Of a DNA stretch of 64,000 bases, positions 24,307 through 38,215 are shown one piece after another; position 1 is the first letter of the stretch, and every line of letters begins with the position of its first letter. The notes beneath the pieces were generated by a model. That model did no database searches. It worked only from the letters and a program-made list of their open reading frames with translations, and was not told the origin of the DNA. The translations under genes and the position numbers were made by a program. Source of the DNA: Aphis gossypii (lineage: Eukaryota; Arthropoda; Insecta; Hemiptera; Aphididae); assembly GCF_020184175.1 (NCBI RefSeq), contig NC_065531.1, positions 45,653,213 to 45,717,212 on the forward strand, read 5' to 3'.

Positions 24307-27300
24307 CAATTTTATAAAAATGTAGAGTACTGTTAATAAAACAATAGAAAATTTGAATTTTATTTTCTGAAAATATATGTTTTTATCATAAATTATGTAA
24401 TTTAAGTAATTTTAGTAATAAAATAGAATAATAGTCTATAAATAGTAAATAACTTATTACTTTCTTTAATAGTTAATGTATCATACAGTGTTTAGACAGT
24501 GATAACATTGTTTTTATTTTTAAGATTAAAATGTTCAAATCATTTTGAATAAATGATAAAGTAAATAATTATTAAAATTAATAATTTCAAAAGTGTAATA
24601 AATTATATTTTTGTTCGTATTAAATATCCGTTATAAAATAAATTTAATGTAATATTAATACTTAAGCTAAAACCGTATTTAATGCAGCTTACAATAACTA
24701 TAAATGTATAAGGTTAATTATTAGTACGCTAGTATTCTGTATCTAATATATATAAATGAACTCAGTGACAAATACAATCAGTCAATACAATGGTATGACT
24801 TTTAAATATTTGATCAATGTAGTAAAGTTTTGAAGTCAGATAAATGGTGGTAAACTAGATTAAGTTAAAATTTAATGGTTTTTAACGATATTAAGAGAAT
24901 AGATTAACTATTATACCGATATTATGAGTACCTGGGTGTGGTTGTAAAGAGTGTTAGGAACCTAACATGGACACGTGGTATTGTAGTACATATTATATGT
25001 ATACTGTATATAAAATAAAATAAAAATAATTGGATCGTGTTAATGTATGATTAAAAGTGATGTTTAACTCCACTAAATCCATCCCAACTAACAACTAATC
25101 AAACAGTACGAGTATTGTGTCGTAGTGACCATGGATTTTAGAAGTACCTAGTTAATCATTTTTTTTTTTTTTTAACACTCTGGTAGGTGGTCAAATGCCA
25201 TAATGGGGCCAATTATATGAAGCATTAAGGGGATAAATATTACAGCTATTAAACATTTTAGTTTTAAACTCATTTATATGCATAGAAAAAATAAAATGGT
25301 AAAGAAAATTCCGTTGAACTTACAACTTCAAGTCGTGGGAAAATCGTGTGTTAAGTTTATACGGGAATTTGGTTTTTACATTTTAACATTACTCAAAATT
25401 AAATTGTAACTTGACTTTGATTGAAACGGAACCTATATTATATCCTCAGGTATTGTAAACAAAATTTAAAGCAAAAGCGAAATAAGTGGAAAGTATATGG
25501 GATTTGTATGTTTAGATAGAATGAAAGCGAAAGCGTATGAGTTTAATAACACGAAGATTTATGGGGAATGCAAGATATATAAAAAGTTGCATAATAAGGT
25601 ATAAAGATCCAAAAAAATAAAAAAGTGAACTAAAAACAAAGACAAATCTAGAGATAAATGATAATATTGAAACACTATAATAGTAATAATAACTGAGGCA
25701 TTGCTACTTAAATTAAGCATAAATACAGGCATGATTTAAAACATTAATCGTCAGTTGAACCAATATTATATTTTAAAGTTAATTTAATTAGATATTTTAA
25801 TAAATATTAATATTAATATTATTTTTATATAAATTATAGTGTGCAGTAAACATTTTAAATACTGAAATATAATATAATATATAATATAATATAAATAATT
25901 TAAACATATCTTTAATACAAGACAAAACAAATCAAAAAACCTAGCAAATTTGTATTTAACTTTATTATCATTAACAACATAAAAATAACTAAAACCAATA
26001 CAATTTAATACGACGTAGTTGTTATTTACCTTAGTTAACTATGGGTCATGTTTTATCATAATAAAATTCTAAGAAATATTTGTAAAACAACAACTCAAAT
26101 AAAAACATTATTCTAGACATGTTTAATAAATAAAAATGCATTTCTTCCTTAAATGTGTCTATTGCACGTAAAGGAAATAGACATTCTAGAATGGTCGTGA
26201 ATAGGATTCTAAAGTTTTACAACGAAACTTCATTGGATTGGCAGTTATACGAATAGGATTTTCGAACCCTTCTTTACTCAACATATAGGTAATACAGCTT
26301 CATCATATTTTTATAATACGATTTAGTGTGGAGAATAATAAATTAATCTTAAAAAAAAGTTCAAATTACTAAAAAAGATAAAATTATAGATAACGTATAA
26401 GATATAACTATATAAGCTATAAAAATACAATATTTAATTTATAAGATATTTATATTTAATTTTATAATTTTATATTACTAAAAACAAAATTTTTTCTCCG
26501 CTTTTTGATGCCTCATAAAATAAATCTATGAATATTTTATAAAAATAAAAATAAATTATATAGGTATTTTTAAATTTTTTTGAATATAATTTAAAATAAT
26601 TATAATAATAATAATTTAATATAATTTTTTTGATATTTTATAAAATAATGAAGTTTAGTTACATATTTAATTGATATATGTAGAATAGAATGTCTCATAT
26701 TATTAATATTTTAACTGTAAACACCATTCTAAGTATAAGATTCAACTTTGGTAAATTTTTTTTATTTGCCATTACTTAGTTTTCAAATTTAAGTCTAAAA
26801 ATACTACTATTGTTTATAATTATTATATCGAGTTTGAATGAAATAATTCCAAAAACACTATTCATTCAAAAATATTTCAAATATTATGATATTTGTTTAT
26901 AAACAGTTTATATAGCCTCCAGGTATGAATCATAAAAATAATTTTTATTACAAAAGAGTAACGTGAAATAAAACAAATAATATTTTACAATTAAATACAA
27001 TTACCTACTGGTTACAATAATTGCATCGTGTTTAAAATTAGGAGATGTTAATAAATTGTATTTCAAATTAAGTTTTAATTAGTAGCTATGTGTAAGTTTC
27101 TTTTTTTTAATAATTTTAATTATTACTTTCAATACATAATACTATGTCTTTATACTCTTTGAACACTTAAAATTGTAAAAAGGAAGTAATTTTTATCATT
27201 GAAGCGTTTTGTGTGTAAACAGATGACAACGCAATACCAATGATGCACACGAAGATTAGAAAAACGGCACTCAGCCCAGAAACGGTATTAAGTTAAAACG

Positions 27301-29555
27301 TTTATTGCATAAATTACGTTATATGTGATATCTAAAAGTTTAACCTATGCCTCACGTTCATATTATATAGATTATAATGGCATTATATTATATTTTGTGT
27401 ACTACGCGCGTATTGTTATTCAACAGACTGTGTACAACTCGAATGTAATCGTATGATTTTTTTTTTTTTTTTGTAATACACAGAACTCTGTATAATATAT
27501 AACGTAATATATCGTATAAAATGTTTATTTGGAAAAGGTCTTCGAGTATTAATATTCTAATATTTATAACAATCGTATAATATATTTTGGTATTTAATGT
27601 TTTAGATTTCTTGGAATATGATAAAATAAAAATAATGCTGAGATTAGCGAATCAGTCGTGTTATCAAATCAAAACTTCACCATTCGTTTTTTTTTTTTTT
27701 TTTGTCAATTTTAGCTCTATTGAATTTGTATTTTAAATACAATATATTATTTTTGTTTTTTTTTTATAAGTGTACTGCAATTAAAAGAGGCATTTTTCTC
27801 TATAGAACAAATAGTTATTTTATAAATAACACCTATGAAAATATTTAAGAAGTTTTTATAAACAAATTAAATGTTATGATGTAACAACTTGAGACTTTGA
27901 AAATTAGTAAGTACATAGTGATCTGAAATATGAAAATAAATTACTAGTCATTTTTTAAATAACATATAGGTATAGGCGATATTTGTAATAACAATTGAAC
28001 CAGAGCCATCAAGTCTTCTAGATAATTTCAAAAATAAAAATCACATAAAAACTACACGATCAATATTAATCAAATATGATTGGTTTACTAGTCTCTCTCA
28101 AAATTATTATACCTATGTAGAAGCTGTTATTGAGTACATAATATAACTCTCAAAAACTACGTACTTCAATATTTATAAAAAAAAAAAAAATAATAATAAA
28201 ATAAAATACATGATTATTAAACATTTTGTAAACAAAAAAATATAACAATCAAATAATCTGCCAAATTCATAACAACATTTCTATAAATACACACAAATTA
28301 AACATTTTCATCAAACTCGTATAGTCGTATGGATATATTATCAAATGTAATAAATCAAAAGTTGAATACTATAGTTATAATAAAAAAAATATTAATCATG
28401 TCAAGTTATAATTAATATCAGGAACTTACAGCCCTCTAAATCAACCGAATGCATGTACAAGGAACTTGGATAAAAAATTACTAAACGAAGATTTAAAATG
28501 TTTGATACAACTCCTCAAAATGACCACAACATTTATCTTCTATAGACCTTGGACATTCACGATACAACAAAGATAGTTTTGAATTAAATTCTCTGTGTTT
28601 AACTAAAAATAAGTTAATCATTTAGAGCTAACAAACTAGTAGGTACCACAATATTTAAATATCCAAATTCCAAAATTACAATCATACTAGATCTTAATAA
28701 TAATCATTCCAAATGTGTTCGATATAACAAAAACCACACTTCGATACCTGTACATAAAACTACGATAATCCTGTCAAATGTATTCTATATATACATAATG
28801 TTAATGATCCTTCAAATTAACACGGATGTATATTTTTTTAAAACTTACAACAAAATTGTAGCAAACCCTATCGCTGCATAAAAATAAAATGATTATTTAA
28901 AAATATTTAAATTCTAATACAGTGGTATGTATAATTAAATCTCTGATAGCACTTAAAAATTAAAAAAAAAAGAATAATAATTAACTAATATTATTTTAAA
29001 GTTATAAAATCAAACATCGAACACTCAAATAATAGTATAATACACACCAAAACCTAAACTAAACTGATCGGTGAACATCATTCATAAATTGATTTAAACC
29101 TATTATCGATCCGCTTATTACCTATACTCCTTAGTCCCTTACAACTGTTGATCGGAAAAAAAAATAAATAAAAAATAATTTATAAATCGATATTATAATT
29201 GAAAACAAATTAATCACTTTAAACAAAAGTGTTGACACGAGAAAAAAATGATAATTAAAAATAAAATTGATGTGTTGTTATACTGAATGGTTTCTCTACT
29301 CAAGTGTTCGATTTTCTTATTGATTTTTTTTTTTATTTTATTTTCTATTTATATTTATAGATTTTAAATTATAATATTTATAAAAACAAACAAATGGTTA
29401 AAAATAAATAAAAAAAAACAATGCAAACAATAAAATAGTCATTCAGAATTTGTAAAAATATTATGTTATTCGTGTAAATAATATAGCTCGATAAAACGAA
29501 ATAAAAATTATAAACTGATCAGAACTACAACTATAATACAAGACGGATATATTAT

Positions 29556-29857
29556 ATACTAGCTGAATCCGTACACTTCGTTGCCCGTTAAAAATGCCAA
29601 TTATATAATATGATTCGAATTTTGATTAATCTGTTATTTAGTATTCGGTTTAACGGTGTTCAAAACTTTAAAATTTCCATTGACCATTTTGAATCTCGAA
29701 AAAACTGTGCAAGCGCCACTTTAAAATGTGAATTTTGTAAAACGTTTTCTTATTGCACACTAAATTTGTGGTACCAATGTACTGTGTAAAATGCAAGTCT
29801 CGATCATCATTGTTCAGCTCTACGTTTATCAGTCAGTGAGTTAGTCAGGCTATATTA
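29556..29857. repeat. Possible dispersed repeat fragment
   Basis: The block begins ACTAGCTGAATCCGTACACT, then a CGTTGCCCGTT motif, and ends near CAGTCAGTGAGTTAGTCAGG. ACTAGCTG followed by CCG and TTGCCCG strings recalls dispersed elements I know from other insect genomes. No reading frame or terminal repeat is visible, so class is undetermined. Confidence 0.35.
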
Positions 29858-30094
29858 TAGCCATTAAGCTTGGCGTTGACCGTGAGACCATCTAAACATT
29901 CTAAACAGTATAATGAGGCTAATTAAAATATTTCATATTTTGGTTAGGTAAGTTATAATCTCGTAAGTTAGAACTTAATTTGTTTAAAAATCGTATTTAA
30001 CTAGATACATTGATAACTTGTCGGTATATGTATTATAATGTATAAAAGATAAATGTATTTTATTTTAGTTGTGTTTAAAATTTATCAATTTCAG

Positions 30095-30223
30095 TGTCCG
30101 CAGTGAACGGGCCGTGGTTAAACGTATCAAAAGTTAACCGTTTACACATGGGTGCATATTTGTGCATAGCGTCTAACGGAATTCCACCGTCAGTTAGCAA
30201 ACGTATCATGCTCATCATACAAT
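30095..30223 (+). CDS. DIP-family protein, exon encoding second half of Ig2
   Basis: The exon follows TTTCAG and precedes GTGAGT (30224). In phase 1 it completes Ig2: WLNVSKVNRLHMGAYLCIAS holds the conserved core with the second Ig2 cysteine (YLC) and an NVS glycosylation sequon. NGIPPSVSKRIMLII follows, a near-signature string for DIP proteins. The 129-nt exon keeps phase 1. Together with 2736-2894 it forms a complete C2-type Ig domain split by a 27-kb intron. Confidence 0.95.
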
Positions 30224-30922
30224 GTGAGTAAAACTAATTAACCACCGTGACTATGTCTGCACACATACACGCACGCACAACGTTCAACGGTATAAAATGT
30301 AAACATATCATACAGAGCGTTTTTGGGAGTTCAGAATAAACTTTGAGAATCATCTCGTATGTATGTGTGAGTGAAATTGAAAACCCATTTTGGGTCTTGT
30401 GGTTTTCAACGATATCATTTACCTAGCTTTAATTAAGTTATGATTGATAAGTCCTTATGCGCAGATAGTATTTAAAGAAAAAAGGATTCTCCTAAGAGAC
30501 TTTTCACAAGGCCTATCTTGACGGATGATGTTTGAAAATCTCAAAATCTGTACCGCTATAGAACTATAGAAAGTCTTTGCGGTCGACAATACTCTCCCGC
30601 GATGTAATTTGATTGTATTTAAATATCTTTAAAATTCAACGAAATACTTACCGTTGTAATGCTCTTCAAAATCACGAGTTTGTTAAACGCAATCTCGTAT
30701 TCGTAAAACATGTGTTCGATTCCAAACTAATGTGAGAGCCTTCTTGTAGCTTGTACGGAAAACCCCTTGTATAAAACCCTCCTGTATAAGTCACTATATA
30801 TATTTGTGTGTGTATGTGATGGTAGGTACATATTATTATTCCACGATTTCTCGTCAGGATTATTGGATTTCATAATAATTTTTATTTTTATTTTTTGCGG
30901 TTTTTCATTCTTTTTTCAACAG
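30224..30922 (+). other. 0.7-kb phase-1 intron
   Basis: Intron between the Ig2 and Ig3 exons with GTGAGT and CAACAG borders and a pyrimidine-rich tail. I see no other feature in it. Confidence 0.85.
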
Positions 30923-31060
30923 TCCCTCCCATGATATGGATACAAAATCAGCTCGTCGGTGCGCAAGAAGGTCAATCGGTCACTTTGGAATGTACGTCCG
31001 AAGCGTTTCCCAAATCAATCGATTACTGGACAAAAGATAAAACGACCATCATATCAAACG
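30923..31060 (+). CDS. DIP-family protein, exon encoding first half of Ig3
   Basis: The exon follows CAACAG and ends at donor GTTAGT (31061). In phase 1 it reads FPPMIWIQNQLVGAQEGQSV, the DIP Ig2/Ig3 linker and first strand. TLECTSEAFPKS then carries the first Ig3 cysteine, and IDYWTKDKT the core Trp. The IWIQNQLVGA string is among the best-conserved in the family. Length is 138 nt, again leaving phase 1. Confidence 0.95.
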
Positions 31061-33060
31061 GTTAGTATGTATAGAAAAGAAAACATCATACATGTGAGTA
31101 CACGTAGGACGTATTACGGACTAATAAATATTAGGCACCGCATTCTATAATGTTATATGTGTATAATAAGTGTATGCATATTTTTTTTTTTTTGGAATAC
31201 ATCTACATTTGCGATAAAATAATTTCCATAATGAAATAGGTATAAACATAATATAAATATAACAGATTTTTTTTTCATATTGATTAAATAATATTACGAG
31301 TAAACCCGTGCTAGTGTGCAGCTAACACTACACTACGGTTTGATTTCCACCGGATTTTAAATTGGATGCTAAAGGCGGATCCGCGAATAATAGAACTCCG
31401 GTTAAGGTGTGCTGAGCAGGTACCCGTAATAAATATTATGAATACCAGAATACCCATTGGTGTGGGTAAAACTGTTTACGTACGAAATAAGTGTACAACT
31501 AAATCGTTTGTGACGTTATTATAATAGACAATGATATCGTAAGGAAAGTAGGTACATACAATTATATTGTATTATGATTTATCTTTATAAAACATAAATG
31601 TCCATTAAAATACAATTTTATTATTAACCTTGTACAATGTACGGTTGTATACAAACATAATTGTATGTATTAAAATGTGTAGTATTCTTAATATTTAAGT
31701 ATCAAGTATAGTTTGATCGACCAATGCTATTTTTTATATGTTAACTTTATTTCTGTATGTATTAAATAAATTCAATGAAACGTGAAATAATTATTTCATT
31801 GAAATGTACTACACAAAATATAAGGTATATGTAGTGTAATAATTAAAAAATATAAAAACTACGTTAATCGATACAAATAACAAATTTAAAAACATCTCAT
31901 CATTTATGGATGAAGAAAGAGTTTTATTTTTAATTTATTATGATTCATTAAATATAATAAGAGTACACTAAGATCACTGATGTGTAAAATTAAGTTGTAC
32001 ATAAATATTACAAATTTAATTTAAATACTAAACTGACAGTTTATTACTGATGAAATTTAATTTAATCGATATAAATTATTACAACTATAACCTAAAAATA
32101 ATTATGTTAAAAATTTTAATTTATATACACTATCTAGGCTAATAACAATAGTTTTTGAGGCTTAATGATTAGTGAAATAAGTCATATAATATTATATTTT
32201 AGACTCTATACAAATACATAGAAAGATTACCAAAATATAATAAAAGTTTAGTAAAACATTAAATCATATATTTAAAAAATAAAAAAATAATAAATGTATC
32301 ACCTATTTTATAAGTTTAAAATGTGAATACAAGTATTATATTACCTACTATACTTTTTAAATCAAGAATTGTATTTTCTCCTTTTGACAACAAAGGGATC
32401 GTTTTTTTTTTAATTTTTTTAAAAATTTTTGATATACAAATATTATTTTATACCAACCAAGTAGCTGTATAATATCATTGTTACAATATAATTTTAATAT
32501 TATGAATACAATCATACGAGAAAAAAATAAAAATTATGCATACATCGTATGGCAACTGAAGTATTGGGAGCTTAATATCATAATAATAGAATATTGTTAT
32601 TATTGTTATTTATTATTAAATTTAGCTCTAGTAATCTATCGATTTCGTTCAGTCTTGTTAAATCAATGTATTACCTCTCACTAAAATATACATTGTTCTA
32701 AAAATTATACATTTTCTCTAAAACGTCCAGACGCAACGATTAGTCTAGACATCGTCGTTGGCTAGACGCAGAATGACCACTTCCGCGGTCGTGTTGTGCC
32801 ACTGTGCAACGAAAATATACTTGTTTGATCTTAATATTGTAACTTAAGATAAAAATACAAATATTACAATGGGTAGTCCACAGTTTTCAATTTTTTCGTA
32901 GGAAAAAAAGATTCTGGTTCATTTTTAAACCTTATAAGTTTTGATAAATAGTTTTAATTTGTCCTAAAAAAAAAAAATAATAATAATAATAATGAAAAAA
33001 GTTGGAATATTTTTTTATTATTATTTATTTTAAATATCATTATTACTATTATTATAATTA

Positions 33061-33091
<31 letters not shown>

Positions 33092-33206
33092 CAACGATTC
33101 ATAATCATCCGCTTAGCATCAGATAATTAATAGTGTTATTGTGTAAGTGCTCGACTGTAATGTCCATATAAATACTGTGGTTAACATGATGTACGGAATT
33201 TTTCAG
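31061..33206 (+). other. 2.1-kb phase-1 intron within Ig3
   Basis: AT-rich intron ending TTTTTCAG at 33206. It holds an ATT microsatellite (33065-33091) and two slightly GC-richer stretches (31300-31420 and 32720-32820) without a coding frame. Confidence 0.8.
33065..33091. repeat. ATT trinucleotide microsatellite
   Basis: About nine TTA units in the intron that splits Ig3. Confidence 0.85.
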
Positions 33207-33356
33207 GCACCAAATATCATACAGACCTTAAGGACAACGTGTACAAAACGCACATGAAACTAACGATAATATCGGTAACGTCGTCGGATTACGGCACGTA
33301 CCAGTGTGTTTCGAAAAACTCGTTGGGCGAAACAGACGGCACTATTAAGCTTTACG
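33207..33356 (+). CDS. DIP-family protein, exon encoding second half of Ig3
   Basis: The exon follows TTTCAG; the donor is GTACGT at 33357. It reads, in phase 1, KTHMKLTIISVTSSDYGTYQ followed by CVSKNSLGETDGTIKLY. This is the Ig3 D-x-G-x-Y-x-C motif and the conserved DIP end of Ig3. With the previous exon it completes the third Ig domain. A longer open frame continues past the donor to 33487, but the residues after GTIKLYG lose family resemblance. The donor therefore marks the exon end. Confidence 0.95.
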
Positions 33357-34600
33357 GTACGTTCATGCAGATTATTAAGTACGTATACTTAGATTATAAT
33401 CATCATTTTTTATTTTACGCAATAAAAAATGAAATGTATGCACACAAAACGAATACATTTAACATAATCAATTTAATTTTTAAGTAGATTTCTATACATA
33501 ACATGCACATTTAAATTCTTTACATTTGCTGATACATTTAGTATCAGTACCTAGTTAGATTTAATACATATAATGTATTATATTGTACTTAGAAAAAAAA
33601 TAATTTGTTTTGGTAATTCACTAAACATTTCACAATTTATAATATTGCCATAAAAAATCCATGTATAAATAATTTAAGAACCAATTAATTTCGTAATATA
33701 TATATAGTTATTAAACAAATTATTCTATAGTCAATAAATTATTTTTTAATAAAAATAAATAAATACTTAACTGCATAATATTTAAAAAGTTAAATTTATT
33801 GAAATTTGAATAAACAATATGAATATTAAAATTTCGTGACATCATACAAATAAAAAAAAAATTCTTGTGATTTTTTTTTCATTATTCTAATTTATTGTAT
33901 ATAACACTATACTATATTGTAATTAATCAATTATTTACTGTTTAATTAAAGATTAAAAAAACATAACAATCGAAGTCGTGTTTATTGAACACTAAAAAAA
34001 AAAAACAATTTTTTTAAATATAATTTTTCAAAAGGTATCAAGTTGATATTTTTAGAAAGTTCCATAAGGGTTGTTTTTTTATAATGAGTAAAACTTTTTC
34101 CTGAGGAAAATCGGTGATCAGTATACATGACGTTATTTTAGTCTCCAGTGATGGTGTATATTAGTTTAATAATATACATAATATAATGATGAAACTTAGT
34201 TATAATTATATTGTGGAATATGTAAACAATAAATTGTTAATTTAACATTTATCTCAATGTAATTATGTATATCTGAGGTCGTCTTATGCAAATCATAAAA
34301 ATGGTAGACAATAATTTTATATAGGTACATATAAATGTTATGGTAAATATTATGTTAAATGGAAATTAATATTACTTGTAAATTATTCGTTTTTGTCCAA
34401 ACACAGAGGTAATTTTCATTATAAACTGGATAATCAAGTCAATAATCAAATACACGGGTAATATTTTTTAAAACTAAATATACACTTGAAACTCAATTTC
34501 TATAATTTGAAAAATGATGTAGGTATTTTTTTAAGAAAAAAAATATACATTTACAAGTTGTACTGCCGTGACATTATGTTACTATTACACAATTTTTCAG

Positions 34601-34689
34601 CCCCGCAACAGGCACAACATTTATTATTGAAACAGTCTTACAATATCAGCACTGATATCCTTGAGGGGCCACAACAGAACTATTATTAG
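34601..34689 (+). CDS. Candidate alternative terminal exon of the DIP gene
   Basis: A good acceptor (AATTTTTCAG at 34591-34600) is followed by an open stretch read in the phase left by the Ig3 exon: APQQAQHLLLKQSYNISTDI, then LEGPQQNYY and TAG at 34687-34689. Splicing here would end the protein 29 residues after Ig3, giving a form without Thr stalk or membrane anchor and hence possibly secreted. It has one NIS glycosylation sequon. No convincing donor is visible inside, so it would be a last exon. I see no close canonical AATAAA. The Gln-rich sequence is unlike the AT-driven chance frames around it. Transcript evidence is needed; it could be a cryptic exon. Confidence 0.45.
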
Positions 34690-36789
34690 CTAATTATTAA
34701 GCACTTTTTTTGATTTTCTAACTAGTTTAATGAGATCATTATAATCCTTAGTTAACAAAAAGAGTTATTATCGTCCCGTTTATTCATAAGGATATTTTTA
34801 ATTTATTGATTATAAGCTGTACGAACAATTTGTATGACAACAGAAATTTCAAATCAGTACATACGATGACAGTTGTAAACTTAGTATAGGTATAGACAAC
34901 TATTTCATTTTTCATAATAATTTCAAATGTAACCTCTACCGACGTTGGCGACCATCATATAATATGTAGGCACGCCATATCTGGGATCGATAAAGTTTTA
35001 TTAATTTACCCAATTAGTACCGCAATTAGTTTAGAGGCCACCTATTATCATTGCTCACTGGAAATCTATTTTATATATTTTAATCAACATTTATAATTTC
35101 ATACGGATATTAACATTATTTTCCAATACATAGAAATGTAATATAATATATACTAATTATACTATACCAGTGATTCCGAAGCATTAAAAAAAATACTATG
35201 ACATCACACATTAGGTGGATGTTTATCTTCTTTAGAATTTTTTTAACTTCATTTTAATATTAACCACTGAGGCTATATTAAAATTATTTATCATTATACC
35301 GATAATTATTCATTTGTATATTGTATTTATTTATATTTATAAGTAGGTAACGTTTTGAATCCACAATTGTGTCCCAGTACCCCACGGTTCCACCATTTAC
35401 TACCAATTATAGATTTAGATATTTTAGTTAACTAAAAAATATTTATATTTTAGAGTGTCATTGAAAAAACTATCGCAGAATAATAAGAATGAAATCTCTC
35501 CTATAAGTTTTATTTTTGATAAACGTATACTTTTATAAAATATGATTATATGAATGAAACAAAAATGTTGAAGTATTATTATTCTGTATTACCTACATAG
35601 AAGAATATAATATAATACTTTAATAAATAAAATTATATATTTATACAATTTTTATATCAGATTACAATATATTTTTTATTGTTAGCCCTTAATTTGGTAT
35701 ACTTTTGTTATGTTTAAAGTATGATAGTATGACAATTATATCAATAGCAAACATGCGAAACGAGTCATTAGTATAGTATATTTTTGTTTTATTTTTTTTT
35801 TCTTTCATATTTTAAATAAATAAATACTAATACAGTAATACGGAAACAACAAATATAATAAGTAATTATGTGGATAAAAAAATAACAATAAAAAACGAAA
35901 AAAAAATCCCGGACCGGTTTTAAGAGAAGATAAATAATTAAAAGATAATATTTATAAATTTAATATTCATCGACTGCAGATCAATATGTAGGTAAGTGGT
36001 ACTTGACTACATATTTGAATCACTACATTTAAATTAAAAATATATGACTATTGGCCTGGGTGGAAATATAACGCTCAAATTACTTATTTTCTAATATTAT
36101 TAAAAAATATATTGCTATTTTAGAAATTAAGTGTTTTATTTTTACTGAGAAAATGTGTACAAGTTTTTTTTCTCCCCGTAATAGTCAAAGGCGTCTGTTA
36201 TAAGGTGTATATTTTGTCTTGTACCAAACTTTTAAAATGGTTTTCCTTAACTATTTATAGATTTTTACAACACAATCGTTTTCTGGTTATTTCTTCCGAA
36301 ACTATAATATAAATCTATTTATTGACAGTGATAACTTAAACGTTCACGTTGAACCCAATATAATAGTTTATAGAGAACATGTGATATTGTATTGATATTT
36401 ACCATAGACCTTATGCTACTAAACTAGACAGGAACTGTAGATAACAACGGCATTGCGAATAGCGTAACATCATCTCGCAGTTATGTAAGTCGTTTTGGAC
36501 GACAGGCGTGCATATGTATATTAGAAATATTTTTGTAACAATAAATTGTGACATTAGGTAATTAATAAAATAGCTAATAAATCATTAATAATAGTTCAAA
36601 TATAGACAGTATAAAAAACCTATGCAACGCTATTACCGTTCGTAGTGTTCGTACGAGTAATCGGGTAATGAAACAGCGCCTCTATGTTGTTATGCATTTC
36701 ATACACTCATTGCTTATTTAATAGTATAAGATCTATGATATTTACCTACTATATTCACTATCAAACAGTGATAAGCTTTTTTAATATTT

Positions 36790-37177
36790 ACTGAGATAGA
36801 TAAGAATATACTGGAGCGCGGACTCGCCTGTGTTCGTTTGTTGCGAAAAACGGGCCGTCTCAACTGCCACTACCCCCACTATCGTATGGCATGAAATTGA
36901 ATTTCCATACAATTATAAAAATAACATTGAAAAACTACACGTTTTAACTTAACATAATTCCGGGATAAATGGTCGTATTACGTTAACTTGGGTACCAACA
37001 TTTTTGTTTTTTTATGTATTTAAAATTTATATTTACCAAAAACAGAAATATAAATTATCTGAAAATCATTTATTTACTCATACCGATTGCATATAATTTC
37101 TTACCCTACAGGAATTGGGTAACCGGCCCGTTTTTACACTCTAGTCCGCGCTCCAATATATTCTTATCTATCTCAGT
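36790..37177. mobile_element. Non-autonomous DNA element (MITE) with 35-bp TIRs
   Basis: The left arm 36790-36824 (ACTGAGATAGATAAGAATAT and on to GGAGCGCGGACT) is matched in reverse complement by 37143-37177 with one mismatch. The arms share further sequence inward (AAAAACGGGCCG). The element is 388 bp and has no coding capacity. No clean target duplication is seen: the flanks could be TA on the left and TG on the right, a degraded TA duplication of Tc1/mariner type, but this is weak. It lies in a DIP intron. Confidence 0.8.
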
Positions 37178-38059
37178 GGTTATATTGTATTTATTATATT
37201 TCTTTGCAACTCTGTGTACACTATAAGCATCATAATATCAGCTATTCCACTTTGAATTTTCCAAATCAGCAGTATAATTAATCAAATTGTATTTGTATTA
37301 TAATAAAACACGAAATATGTATTAGCGTTGACTGAGTAACATTAAATCACGGTTTTCGCATTACCCTTAACAAACACAAATCTATAATTATTTGTTCCGA
37401 ATTTAGTTTTAATTGTAACAATCATCCGTTATATTAATACTCGTCAATCAAAATTAGTTTAGACAAAAAACATAATATTATAATGCAAAACGGACGTGTT
37501 TATTACCGAAATAAAATTATCACAGTTAAATTGCTGTACAGACACATACTTACCAAATGTCACACGCAGTGTTTGTCCCGCCCACAAAAAACTTTCTTCT
37601 AATTAATATATTTGATATATGTATTACGAGTTCATTATTGTGACAAATCGTTATTTTATTGAAGAACCTAAATCATTAATTATATTATTATAATGTTCAG
37701 TATTTTTTAATTTACCTTAATACAAAATGAAATTAAATATATTAAAATAATTGTTTGCTTTCGTGTTTTTTGAGTTCCAAGACATCCAATTTATAGAGCT
37801 TATTTATGTAAATATTTTAAAAGTTGAATTATTTATTTCCATTAAGTACAAACTGTTCTGCAAATCTTAAAGTTTTGTCAAGAGGCGAGTAAAGAAATGT
37901 ATTTGTAGGCAGGTGGATTTGAACAAATACGGCAAGACAAACTATATTTATATAAACGTACAATTAAAATTGGATAAGTGTCAAATACGAATTACTCTAA
38001 TTAATAATATAATTTCTTTGTAATTAACGTTTTAATTTCATATTTTCATTTTATTGCAG

Positions 38060-38215
38060 AGGTGATTAAGCCAACGACAACGACGACAACGACGACTACT
38101 ACTGTGCCTACGACCACTACGACCACTTCTACCACGACTAAGGTGGCCACCACGATGACCGGTGGCTGGCGAACGACTGAGATGCCAAAAAAATCGTCAA
38201 AATTCGGCGGAAAGG
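38060..38215 (+). CDS. DIP-family protein, Thr-rich stalk exon
   Basis: The exon follows TTATTGCAG and is read in phase 1: EVIKPTTTTTTTTTVPTTTT, then further Thr/Ser, KVATTMTGGWRTTE and a lysine-rich end. Such Thr-rich linkers after Ig3 are usual in DIP proteins and are probable O-glycosylated stalks that lift the Ig domains off the membrane. The donor GTATAA at 38216 leaves phase 1 for the next exon. The donor is weaker than its neighbours. If it is skipped, the frame stays open for nine further codons to a stop at 38242-38244. The ACG/ACT repeats make this a likely length-variable region. Confidence 0.85.

Larger units (their letters stand above)
2895..30094 (+). other. 27.2-kb phase-1 intron carrying a BEL/Pao element
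   Basis: This intron runs from GTAAGT at 2895 to TTTCAG at 30089-30094 and splits Ig2. Its main content is the antisense BEL/Pao element at 3348-9945. The rest is AT-rich sequence with no exon I can support. Somewhat more GC-rich blocks stand out at about 10540-10720, 11330-11520 and 19690-20110. They have no convincing frame and could be regulatory or old repeat sequence. Short chance ORFs (for example 11582-11827 and 19093-19308) have low-complexity composition and no family signature. Confidence 0.75.
33357..38059 (+). other. 4.7-kb intron with an optional exon and a MITE
   Basis: Intron between Ig3 and the Thr-rich stalk exon. It contains a candidate alternative terminal exon (34601-34689) and a long-TIR element (36790-37177). 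The remainder is AT-rich with no supported feature. Confidence 0.75.

Noticed and set aside
30959..31150. 63-codon frame overlapping the Ig3 exon
   Set aside because: It is out of frame with the conserved Ig3 sequence and runs past the donor at 31061.
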